Below, in pieces: positions 1 to 7,559 of a stretch of DNA of 14,350 nucleotides (the first letter of the stretch is position 1; the number at the start of each line of letters is the position of its first letter). The notes beneath the pieces were generated by a model. The model worked only from the letters and a program-made list of their open reading frames with translations, did no database searches and was not told the origin of the DNA. The position numbers and the translations under genes were made by a program. The stretch is from Thaumasiovibrio sp043421945. Lineage in GTDB: Bacteria; Pseudomonadota; Gammaproteobacteria; Enterobacterales; Vibrionaceae. The stretch covers positions 1 to 14,350 of the forward strand of contig JBHOGO010000103.1 of assembly GCA_043421945.1 (NCBI GenBank), read 5' to 3'.

Positions 1-1
1 C

Positions 2-433
2 TTAGATTTTACCAACTAGGTCTAGAGAAGGAGCTAGTGTTTCTTCGCCTTCTTTCCATTTAGCTGGGCAAACTTCACCTGGGTTGTTAGCAACGTACTG
101 AGCTGCTTTCACTTTACGAAGTAGGTCTTCTGCGTCACGGCCGATACCTTCAGCAGTGATTTCCATTGCTTGGATAGTACCTTCTGGGTCGATAAGGAAA
201 GTAGCACGGTCTGCAAGACCTTGACCTTCACGCATTACGTTGAAGTTGTTTGTGATAGTACCCGTTTGGTCACCAACCATGTGGTATTCGATAGTACCGA
301 TCTTGTCTGAAGTGTCGTGCCATGCTTTGTGAGAGAAGTGAGTGTCAGTTGATACTGAGTAAACTTCTACGCCGCGAGACTGAAGTTCAGCGTACTTCTC
401 TTGTAGGTCAACAAGTTCAGTTGGGCATACGAA
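2..433 (-). pseudogene. ahpC: Alkyl hydroperoxide reductase AhpC, 5'-truncated by the element
   Basis: AhpC is a two-cysteine peroxiredoxin that reduces hydroperoxides, normally with AhpF as its reductant. The minus strand reads TFVCPTELVDLQEKY onward to a C-terminus ending SLDLVGKI and a TAA stop at 2-4. It includes the peroxidatic cysteine (codon 425-427, in the FVCPTE motif) and the resolving-cysteine motif GEVCPAKW near the end. About 143 codons remain, against roughly 185-187 in the Escherichia-type family, so the first 40 or so residues are missing. Going upstream, the frame runs through GAA AAC and meets TAG at 445-443, and no start codon precedes the catalytic cysteine. The first in-frame ATG (280) lies well after it, so a functional peroxidase cannot be made from this copy. 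Loss of the N-terminus coincides with the element boundary. The missing 5' part may survive at the far end of the element, or a second ahpC may exist elsewhere. Confidence 0.9.
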
Positions 434-524
434 CGTGTTTTCCTAGGAGTTGCATTGTGTCAATTTCGTATTTTTGCTAGCATACACAATGAGTTAAGCA
501 AAAATTACAACCTAAAAACACGTT
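432..524. repeat. Inverted repeat at element left end, probable attachment site
   Basis: AACGTGTTTTCCTAGG at 432-447 has an inverted partner, CCTAAAAACACGTT, at 511-524. The arms match over 14 positions, with two extra bases (GG on one strand) in the outer copy. The outer arm shares CACGTT with the ahpC codons for Phe-Thr-Phe-Val, so the crossover core probably lies in ACACGTT. A second, inner inverted pair, CATTGTGT (453-460) and ACACAATG (484-491), lies between the arms. Tyrosine recombinases bind inverted core sites and often additional arm sites, which fits this layout. The exact crossover point needs the uninterrupted ahpC sequence. Confidence 0.6.
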
Positions 525-556
525 GACACATGTCAAAGCAGCCATCAATGACACAT
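453..556. promoter_or_regulatory. Repeated TGACACA words, candidate recombinase arm sites
   Basis: TGACACAT occurs at 524-531 and again at 549-556, 25 bp apart. TGTGTCA, its reverse complement, occurs at 457-463. All three lie between the ahpC junction and the first recombinase start at 566. The position suggests binding by one of the recombinases, for integration or for autoregulation of the operon. A TTGACA at 523-528 could serve as a -35 box, but no good -10 follows at the usual spacing, so no promoter is assigned. Confidence 0.4.
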
Positions 557-565
557 TAGAGAATC

Positions 566-2935
566 ATGAAAACTGAATTACTGTATAAATATCCAAATTT
601 AAATAGTGTTCTATCTGAACATTTTAAGGATCACCTACTTAGAGGCGATTGGCGCAAGAAAGAGCAAATCGTGACTTTATATTCAGTTTTTGTGGATATC
701 TCCTCTATCGATGAGAATCATGTTAAGGATGACAGACAATTAAAGTTATTGAATAGCGAGAAGGTTTTTGTTCAAACCTATCATCAGTTTGTGGGATTCA
801 TTTACACAGAGCTAGAGTTAGCACCGTCAGGTTTTTCTGATCTATTGCTCAACGTTAAAAAAGCGTTCATGCATATTGCTAAGTCATCAGGTTTTGTAAA
901 TGTTGCCTACCCTCATGTAAGTCGAGATAGCATCAGTGATGACGTACAGCGGTGTATCGACCTTTACATTGAGATGCCTCGCTGTGACGTAAAGCATGAA
1001 TTCTATCAAGGGTGGACAGCAATAGATCGGGATGGTGGGACTCACAATATCCATATGGCGGAAATCTACGGCGTCTACGGGCGCGATCTAGGTCACCGGA
1101 TTTACGAGCGAATAAGCCATGGTGTTGGCAAGCGTATAGGAACAACCGCCACAAACGTAAATAAGTATATGGTTATCATTTGGAAGGATTTGAGTGTTTT
1201 ATTCCCAACTGAGAAGGCATTATGGAATGCGATGAGTCAGGGTAATGTAAACCGAACATTCGTAAACCTGCTTAACTATCAAATTAGCCAAAGGGTGATA
1301 AAGAACAATAGCATCAAGACGCTACTAACACGCACTTGGTCAACATACCTGAACTATTTCAGTGAACTTTTTTTTGATATCGACGGTTGGTTTGAAGAAC
1401 CTCCATTCCCACTAATTAAGCCTAGATATAAGACACCAGACTCGCTAACTAACACTCTGTCCGCAGGACTCAGCAAGGGAGCAACAGAAAAGCTCTTTAT
1501 CGATATTCCACTATCTATAAAGGACGATGAGGTCATAGACATCCTGAGAAGGCGAGTAAGTGATTCAATTGAGCATACAAGTGCCGTTAACGAACTGCTA
1601 ATGTCTGAAGTCATGGATCGGCATCACTACAACAATAAAATCGTTAATGAGGGTGCAGTCAGACCGCATGACCACCCAACTGATGAGGACTTTCAGGGCA
1701 TTGGTAAGAACAATGTAGCAACGATGCTGGCTACATTTCAGGAGTATGGTTTTGCTCCGCAGCGAAATGATTACATTGATTTTTTGGGTTATGGTGGTGA
1801 GTCTGAGCAGTTAGCTGAAGACCTAAACCTTCTTACTCAAGCAAAGCTTCTCCCGTTCCTACTACAGCTCGTTATCATACATCCTAAAATCACCCCGTCA
1901 TGGTTCTATAACTGGAAGTTGTATGACAAGTCAGGCGATATGGTCGGTTATACGATGACAGGAGATAGCTACGCAATTACATCATTTAAGCCAAGAAAAG
2001 GTAAATCAGATGCTCAACAAACGATACCTCTCAGACCTGAGTCGAAAGTTATCGTCGAGAATATTATTGCGTTAACAAATCGTGCTAGACAGAGTCTGAA
2101 ACAATCAAATGATGATGACTGGAGATACGCTCTTCTTGCGGAGTCGGGTGTAAATAAGAAACCAATCCGTATAAAACGCATTAAGTCAGATACTGATTCC
2201 GACAACAATAGGCTCTACTATGAACGCTTAGAAAAAGAAGTTCTCCGTAACGGGGAGGCGATTGTACCTGAATCTGAGGCAAAGCTTTTGCGAGCTTCTG
2301 TAAACCTAAGAAGTGCACGTTCTACAAAAGCGTTGCATGTATATCTAGAAACGTTGTCGCTCGCCGCAATGGCGGAAGCCTTAGGTCATAAGAGTGTGAA
2401 GAGGGATCTTCTAGATTCCTATATGCCAAAGGAAATCCTTGAATATTTCAATAACCGCTGGATTAGAATCTTTCAACAAGCGCTATTTTACGAAGCAATG
2501 AAAGACTCAAAGTACCTACATACGGCAATGGATTTTAAAAGCGCAAAAGAACTTGAGCAGTTCTTAAAAAATCATGGGCTTGGGGAGTTGCCTGAGCATT
2601 TATTGAAGGGTAAAAAAGTCGCTGAAGATATCAAGAAAGAACCAGAAGACATTTGCAGTATAGATGCAGTTTTAGCATTGTCTGTTCCAGTTCTACAGGT
2701 TCTGATTGCTATCAAAGATATCGTTGAGAACTCCGACAAAAACGAAACTCTTCCCGCCATTTTTGGTCATTGGTATTTTACCGCCGTGTTGATTCTGAAG
2801 CATCTAGACCTTAGTCGCACTAAAGGCGTCAAACGAAAAATTGCAACAGCCAGCCAAGAGGTACTCGATATGTTAGTTGTTGCTGAAAAGAACCCCTTAG
2901 ACAAACATAAACTTATCGTGGGAGCTACAGTTTAA
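566..2935 (+). CDS. Large tyrosine-recombinase-like protein with degenerate active site (789 aa)
   Basis: This is the first gene of the recombination operon and starts about 130 bp from the element end. The C-terminal third carries the late part of a tyrosine-recombinase fold. There is an arginine-rich stretch NLRSAR (R582, R585) where HxxR is expected, then ALGHKS (G607-H608) and the candidate nucleophile Y619 in DSYMP. The usual first catalytic arginine motif appears replaced by IHPKITPSW (lysine at about 441). The histidine of HxxR also seems to be absent, and the GH-to-Tyr spacing is 11 rather than the usual 9. It may therefore be a structural or accessory partner rather than an independent recombinase. 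The first 300 residues match nothing I recognise. The ATG at 566 has only a weak purine-rich upstream stretch. The stop overlaps the next start (TAATG), which implies translational coupling. The family is inferred from these motifs; the accessory role is a guess. Confidence 0.75.
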   Translation: MKTELLYKYPNLNSVLSEHFKDHLLRGDWRKKEQIVTLYSVFVDISSIDENHVKDDRQLKLLNSEKVFVQTYHQFVGFIYTELELAPSGFSDLLLNVKKAFMHIAKSSGFVNVAYPHVSRDSISDDVQRCIDLYIEMPRCDVKHEFYQGWTAIDRDGGTHNIHMAEIYGVYGRDLGHRIYERISHGVGKRIGTTATNVNKYMVIIWKDLSVLFPTEKALWNAMSQGNVNRTFVNLLNYQISQRVIKNNSIKTLLTRTWSTYLNYFSELFFDIDGWFEEPPFPLIKPRYKTPDSLTNTLSAGLSKGATEKLFIDIPLSIKDDEVIDILRRRVSDSIEHTSAVNELLMSEVMDRHHYNNKIVNEGAVRPHDHPTDEDFQGIGKNNVATMLATFQEYGFAPQRNDYIDFLGYGGESEQLAEDLNLLTQAKLLPFLLQLVIIHPKITPSWFYNWKLYDKSGDMVGYTMTGDSYAITSFKPRKGKSDAQQTIPLRPESKVIVENIIALTNRARQSLKQSNDDDWRYALLAESGVNKKPIRIKRIKSDTDSDNNRLYYERLEKEVLRNGEAIVPESEAKLLRASVNLRSARSTKALHVYLETLSLAAMAEALGHKSVKRDLLDSYMPKEILEYFNNRWIRIFQQALFYEAMKDSKYLHTAMDFKSAKELEQFLKNHGLGELPEHLLKGKKVAEDIKKEPEDICSIDAVLALSVPVLQVLIAIKDIVENSDKNETLPAIFGHWYFTAVLILKHLDLSRTKGVKRKIATASQEVLDMLVVAEKNPLDKHKLIVGATV

Positions 2936-5175
2936 TGTTGAAACTAGTGTCTGACGTCAATCAAGGCTTAAAGTCTGTGACAGAACTGAGCAGTGAGCAG
3001 CATTCCCTGATTGTTGAGGAATGTGTTGTAAATGGCAGCCACAATGTCCTATCGATTTATGGAGAGGCATACACTGACCTAAATCTGAAAGATGATCACA
3101 AGCCACAATGGCTGCGCTCATCAGAGGGAGAAGTGTGGGAGGTTTCTGTTGGGGAGTTTAGTCGCACCATTAATTTCAATGATGTTATTTTAAGTGATGG
3201 TGAATCATTAACATCCGCTAAACACAAGCCATTGCTTAATACATTTCAATACTGGTTGGCATCAGTAGATAACCCCCTATACTCTGGCGGCAAGCTCTCA
3301 AAGCCCAGAACCACATACAATAAGTTACTAAAGATAATAAGTCTTATTAATGCGCTGTTGATTTACGGGCATAAGTTTGATTTACAAAATGTTCATTTGG
3401 CTAACTTTGACCGTGATTTGGTGATGAGTCTCCTTGTTAGGTGTGCTCGACAAGGGGTTTCCGTTGGACTGTATAATTACACTGACGAGCTAAGGCTGTT
3501 TCTACGCTCCAAAATTCAGGAAATCAGTGACATTCAAGTGCAGAAATTTAAGGAGCAGTACCCGTACGTCTGTCGACACTTATTGCCCGAGGAATCAATG
3601 CTTAAGCTAACGGTCATTGAGCGCATCAAGGCGTGCTGTTGGTTACACAGCAACGGCTTTTATCAAGCAGTTAAGAACAAAAAATACATCACTGAGTTAC
3701 CACACCCCAATAGTAAAAAGTTAACCAAAGCTGTTTATGCAGGGCGCATCATCTGCATAAATGATGTGGTGCTGCCCAAGGTTGATGAGTTGACAATCAT
3801 GGAAGAGGGTGTCCCGACTGAATTCAGATCAGTACCAAACACAAACACACAAAGTGAGACTTCCATTGACTCGATAACACAAATACTAACACCACTTAAG
3901 TTATTGCTGACTACAGTCGATATGCCTGATAGCGCTAAAATCAATAGTTCTGCATTCAATAATGTGTCTGTAAAAGCGTTGTCAGACTACGAGCTTTCTC
4001 TGAAGGAAACGGGACGTTTTCTGACCCTTCCAGCAAATGTGGTCTTTTCATCGATACGGAACGCATTTGAGTTTTGTGAAGACTATGCGGATGAAATACT
4101 GAATGCCACGTTAAAGCTGTTGAACGCTGCTAGGGATGGCAGAGGCTCTGTGGTTTCTGTCGAAGAATATATTTGTGACAAGCTCAAAGCCATAGGAGTT
4201 AAAGAGATTGGTCTTTTTTCTGGCGTACCAAATGTTAACTCTAAGCGTCGTAGCTATATCGGTTTGTTGGATTTATACAACGTCCTTATTGGCGCAATGC
4301 AGGTTTTAATTGGTGCCATGATGGCTCGTAGGAAAACTGAAGTGGAAGGATTGAATCCATTCGATTCAGTTACAGACGACCACTTCCTAGTGTTCAACTT
4401 GGCTAAGTCTGGTACTGGCGGTACGAAAAACTATCGCGAACAGGTTAAGCGGCCTATCCCTGAATCAATTGCCAACCTAATCAGAAAACTTGAAGTTTTC
4501 AATAGAAGCTTGATTAGTCAGAAGCTTGCAGATGAGTCCACACTGAGACTCCTGAACAATGTTGATAAAAAGACATTAAAAGTCGTAGGCGGCATTACTA
4601 GCAACACTCGACTTGATGACTTTTGTGACTTTTTCGAAACCGAATTGGTTGATTTTGGGGATGGGGATATTCGTCGGTATTACATTAGGCACCACCAATT
4701 GCGCCGTTTCTTTGCAATGGTATTTTTCTGGCATAAAAAAGGTGGGCATCTTGATGCTTTAAGGCACTTTCTCGGGCATGTCGATATTGCACACCTATAT
4801 CACTACGTTACTGAAGGTCAAAGTGGTGCTGTTTTGAATGGTATCAAAGCAAGCGCTTTGGTCGAAAGCGCCTATAAAAATGAACTTGAAAATGTATCAA
4901 CTTTAAAAGCGCTGCTGAAAGAGAGATTTGGGGCATCAACGATAGAGATTACATCTCTGAGCGATGCTATCGATGATTACGGAGATGATGAGGAATATAC
5001 TTCAATACCCTCCCTTGCTGAAGTATCCAAGCAACAAGTGCTTGAGAATCAGGTGCTTGTTTTACTTGAAAAAGATGTTATTAGCTTTGAGCCTGAGTTT
5101 TTTACCATTACGGACGCTGATGGTAATGAAGTACAGGATTACAAATTTATTCTTCGTGTTAACGACGTAGACTGA
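2935..5175 (+). CDS. Large tyrosine recombinase / site-specific integrase (746 aa)
   Basis: This protein breaks and rejoins DNA at attachment sites through a covalent 3'-phosphotyrosine. The expected motifs are present in order: MMARRKTEV (first arginine near R465), HHQLRR (H587, R590), FLGHVD (G614-H615), and Y624 in LYHYV, nine residues after the GH histidine as in XerD-type enzymes. The catalytic part therefore lies at about residues 430-640. An acidic tail of roughly 100 residues follows, and the N-terminal 400 residues probably bind DNA arm and core sites. At 746 aa it is about twice the size of a simple phage integrase and somewhat larger than Tn554 TnpB. Its start overlaps the stop of the preceding gene by one base, with GGAG about 10 bases upstream. 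It ends 13 bases before the coiled-coil gene, so all four genes are probably on one transcript. Confidence 0.88.
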   Translation: MLKLVSDVNQGLKSVTELSSEQHSLIVEECVVNGSHNVLSIYGEAYTDLNLKDDHKPQWLRSSEGEVWEVSVGEFSRTINFNDVILSDGESLTSAKHKPLLNTFQYWLASVDNPLYSGGKLSKPRTTYNKLLKIISLINALLIYGHKFDLQNVHLANFDRDLVMSLLVRCARQGVSVGLYNYTDELRLFLRSKIQEISDIQVQKFKEQYPYVCRHLLPEESMLKLTVIERIKACCWLHSNGFYQAVKNKKYITELPHPNSKKLTKAVYAGRIICINDVVLPKVDELTIMEEGVPTEFRSVPNTNTQSETSIDSITQILTPLKLLLTTVDMPDSAKINSSAFNNVSVKALSDYELSLKETGRFLTLPANVVFSSIRNAFEFCEDYADEILNATLKLLNAARDGRGSVVSVEEYICDKLKAIGVKEIGLFSGVPNVNSKRRSYIGLLDLYNVLIGAMQVLIGAMMARRKTEVEGLNPFDSVTDDHFLVFNLAKSGTGGTKNYREQVKRPIPESIANLIRKLEVFNRSLISQKLADESTLRLLNNVDKKTLKVVGGITSNTRLDDFCDFFETELVDFGDGDIRRYYIRHHQLRRFFAMVFFWHKKGGHLDALRHFLGHVDIAHLYHYVTEGQSGAVLNGIKASALVESAYKNELENVSTLKALLKERFGASTIEITSLSDAIDDYGDDEEYTSIPSLAEVSKQQVLENQVLVLLEKDVISFEPEFFTITDADGNEVQDYKFILRVNDVD

Positions 5176-5188
5176 GCGAGGTGTTGCT

Positions 5189-5704
5189 ATGGGTAAAATC
5201 AAATCACTTGAGGCCACTGTTGAGCTTTTAAAGGACATAAAGAACTCCCCTAAAGATTTCGATAACGACATCATCAATAACATGTTAAGCAGTCAGCGCT
5301 CGCTTGCCGCTTATGATGATAAGGAACGTGGAATTTTAGGCTCGGTACTTAACACTCTTAAATCCAATGCCAACAAGCATCTGGAGCGCGGCTGGCAAGG
5401 AGTTGAGGAGTTGCGCCTTGAGGCAAAAGCAGCAATAACTGGCTCCAGAGATGATACACCAAAGGTTAAAGCTGGCACCAAAAAGGCGCTTGAGCAGAAA
5501 AAAAATTCTTTGGTTGCTCAAGTACATCGGCTCGAAGGCGTAAATATGATGCTAACAGCACTAGTGTCAGAGTTGAGAGCTAACTTGGCGGAATTCGAGG
5601 ATCTAGACACGTTAACAGAGCGTCAATCAAAGATAGAAAGTATTAATAAGAGGGTCTTAGCAAAGATTCACGCCGTAGACATGTATCAGCCTGAGGAGTC
5701 ATAA
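5189..5704 (+). CDS. Coiled-coil helper protein of the recombinase operon (171 aa)
   Basis: This is a small, highly charged, mainly helical protein. A heptad-like stretch at about residues 100-160 (KKALEQKKNSLVAQVHRLEG and onward through LVSELRANLAEFEDLD) predicts a coiled coil. No enzyme motif or membrane segment is visible. It lies between two tyrosine recombinase genes, has a good ribosome binding site (GAGGTG before ATG 5189), and its stop abuts the next start directly (TAA then GTG). In Tn554 a small third protein, TnpC, assists the two recombinases. The size and position here suggest a similar accessory role, but I see no sequence identity that proves it. It could bridge recombinase protomers or set the direction of recombination. 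Confidence 0.75.
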   Translation: MGKIKSLEATVELLKDIKNSPKDFDNDIINNMLSSQRSLAAYDDKERGILGSVLNTLKSNANKHLERGWQGVEELRLEAKAAITGSRDDTPKVKAGTKKALEQKKNSLVAQVHRLEGVNMMLTALVSELRANLAEFEDLDTLTERQSKIESINKRVLAKIHAVDMYQPEES

Positions 5705-7090
5705 GTGCCAGTAGTTGTGAGGGAGTTCAGGGTTTGGGGACAGTATTCCCCACTTGATGAAAAGCTTGAGTTTTTCCCAGTTAAGAGCATTCCATTTATT
5801 ACATGGGAAAATGGCAATCCGTGCTACGACGCTAACGCATACATGTTATCACTGTTGCGCTCTTCAAAGTCGACAAAGGTTAGCGGTGGGACATTGCGGA
5901 CATACGCTAGTTATGTCGATCACCTATTGAGATTTTGCTACAAAAACCAAATTAAATTAACTCAACTAAATGACGATTGGTTCGGGTTGTTTGTTAAGCA
6001 AGTCAAGGGGGAGCGCAAAACCGATGGCACTGTTCGTCGAGAAATCAATAGTAGTGTTAATATTTTTGAACTATGCCTGAGGTTTTTGCAATTTGTGCAA
6101 CGCGAACACATGATGAAAGGATTCATAGGTGTTGAGAGCGGTAACTCCATAACCATAAAAGAAAGGCAGAGCTTCAAGATTAATGACCAAGGAGAGAAGA
6201 TTGTTTCAATATCCATTAGTCATGATTCGATCCCGGAGCGCACTCCACAAAGCAAAAGGCTGCCTATATCAAGCGATGCGGCCGACCGACTTTACGAACA
6301 TGTAATCAGTCAACCAAACAAATACGTGAGACTTCGTGATAAGGCTCTATATCATTGCTACGATCAGTTAGGGGCAAGGCGCACCGAAGTAACTGAAATA
6401 AGTGTTCGCGACCTCGAAGCCGCTAGGCTTAGTTCACCACTAAAGCTGAGGATCACCACCCTAAAAACAAAGACTGAGAGTGATACGCGTGAGATACCAG
6501 TAACTGAAGAACTAATCGAGGTTTTGAGTCAATACGAGAGGAAGGTTCGAAGAAAGATATTGAAAAAACTCAAAATTTCGCCAGTCGATGATCACGGCAT
6601 GTTATTTATCTCGACTACAACAGGCAAAGCACTTAGCCCTAACACTGTTACTAACATCGTGCATGACTGGAAAGTTGCTGCGGGTGTGACAGAAAAAGCC
6701 CATATTCACCTGTTTCGACATGCGTTCATAACCCAAAAACTAAAGGAGCTAATCTTAGAGCACAATGATGTTAACTCAGTCAGCGATTTCAAAAAGCATA
6801 TACTCAACACAGAAGCCTTTAAGATGAAGCTCAAGGAGTGGACTGGACATCGTTACCTTACGTCGTTGGAAACATACATTCACTTAGCTTTCGAAGAGAT
6901 TCATGGGCTAAAGCAAATCATTGACAAGGCGCTCCTAAGAGACTCTGTAAGCATTGTACAAAAGGAAATTAAGGCACTGGAGGTGTTATTGGCAAACAAC
7001 CGCATAGAAGCTTCTGAGGCAATTGAGGAGATGAGCGCAATAGCTAGTACCTTTCAGCGAACTATTGATATTGCGATGTCAGGTGAGTAG
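5705..7090 (+). CDS. Canonical tyrosine recombinase / integrase (461 aa)
   Basis: This is a site-specific recombinase of the phage integrase family. An N-terminal SAM-like core-binding domain covers about residues 30-125 (YMLSLLRSSKSTKVSGGTL, then YASYVDHLLRF). The catalytic domain at about 180-400 has GARRTEV (R225), HLFRH (H335, R338), WTGHRY (G381-H382) and Y391 in ETYIHL, nine residues after the histidine. All key residues are present, so it should be active. A C-terminal helical extension of about 60 residues follows. The GTG at 5705 is chosen because it directly follows the previous stop, has GAGGAG six bases upstream and gives the full domain. It closes the recombination operon. An element normally needs its recombinases together, so this enzyme probably acts with the 746-aa protein on the terminal repeats. 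Confidence 0.93.
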   Translation: MPVVVREFRVWGQYSPLDEKLEFFPVKSIPFITWENGNPCYDANAYMLSLLRSSKSTKVSGGTLRTYASYVDHLLRFCYKNQIKLTQLNDDWFGLFVKQVKGERKTDGTVRREINSSVNIFELCLRFLQFVQREHMMKGFIGVESGNSITIKERQSFKINDQGEKIVSISISHDSIPERTPQSKRLPISSDAADRLYEHVISQPNKYVRLRDKALYHCYDQLGARRTEVTEISVRDLEAARLSSPLKLRITTLKTKTESDTREIPVTEELIEVLSQYERKVRRKILKKLKISPVDDHGMLFISTTTGKALSPNTVTNIVHDWKVAAGVTEKAHIHLFRHAFITQKLKELILEHNDVNSVSDFKKHILNTEAFKMKLKEWTGHRYLTSLETYIHLAFEEIHGLKQIIDKALLRDSVSIVQKEIKALEVLLANNRIEASEAIEEMSAIASTFQRTIDIAMSGE

Positions 7091-7159
7091 TCTCAAACAT
7101 GTTCTGCCATCAACTAAATTTTCCTTACCTCTTAGTTAACTTAGTAAAGGGAGCCACTT

Positions 7160-7448
7160 GTGGATAAGAGTCAAGTCAACCCTATTATCGAAGACATAAC
7201 CGAGGAAGAATTCGATTTTTTTGCCGAAATAGATGATCTCATTGGTGATACCAAAGTCGAGAGGCTATCTAGGGGGCGTTGTTGAACCAGTATCGGCTGA
7301 CCATAATGGTAAAGAGCTACCTGATGTGACTGAACTGAAAGACAAAACTTTAGATGCGATTGTCATGCTCGACAAGCCCTAAAAAAGCCTAGATGCCCTT
7401 GATGAGGTGTCGGTACTGGATCAAAACATAAGTCGGTATGATGAGTAA
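7160..7448 (+). pseudogene. Small acidic protein gene, frameshifted and stop-interrupted
   Basis: A GTG at 7160 with a good ribosome binding site (AAAGGGAG, 7146-7153) opens a frame beginning VDKSQVNPIIEDITEEEFDF. It stops after 41 codons at TGA 7283-7285. The +1 frame continues across the junction as GVVEPVSADHNGKELPDV and on, meets one internal TAA in the context LDKP-stop-KSLD, then reads to TAA at 7446-7448. All parts have the same acidic, hydrophilic character, which suggests a single gene of about 95 codons with one frameshift near 7260-7283 and one nonsense mutation. It directly follows the recombinase operon and may once have been its last member. The alternative is a genuine 41-aa gene followed by chance open frame. 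Confidence 0.5.
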
Positions 7449-7450
7449 CG

Positions 7451-7500
7451 CCTATACTTCATAGCGTATAGCCAGTGACATATACGCTATAGGGTATAGG
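7451..7500. repeat. 50 bp imperfect palindrome between convergent operons
   Basis: Arms 7451-7470 and 7481-7500 pair at 17 of 20 positions around a 10 bp centre. Each arm contains CCTATA and ATAGCGTATA. It lies between the plus-strand recombinase module and the minus-strand HerA gene. It could act as a two-way terminator, though no T-run flanks it. It could also be a dyad operator or a recombinase core site. The AT-rich, gapped arrangement of two 20 bp half-sites favours protein binding over termination. Confidence 0.6.
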
Positions 7501-7559
7501 TCGGAGTCATTTGTCAGTTCAGGTCTAAACTAATACAAATAAAAACCATCTCTGACGAT

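Noticed and set aside
2..280. A complete 92-aa gene starting at ATG 280
   Set aside because: Homology to AhpC continues upstream to about 433, so this ATG is an internal methionine of a truncated gene.
523..551. Promoter with TTGACA -35 box for the recombinase operon
   Set aside because: No acceptable -10 hexamer at 16-18 bp; the TTGACA is part of the repeated TGACACA words.
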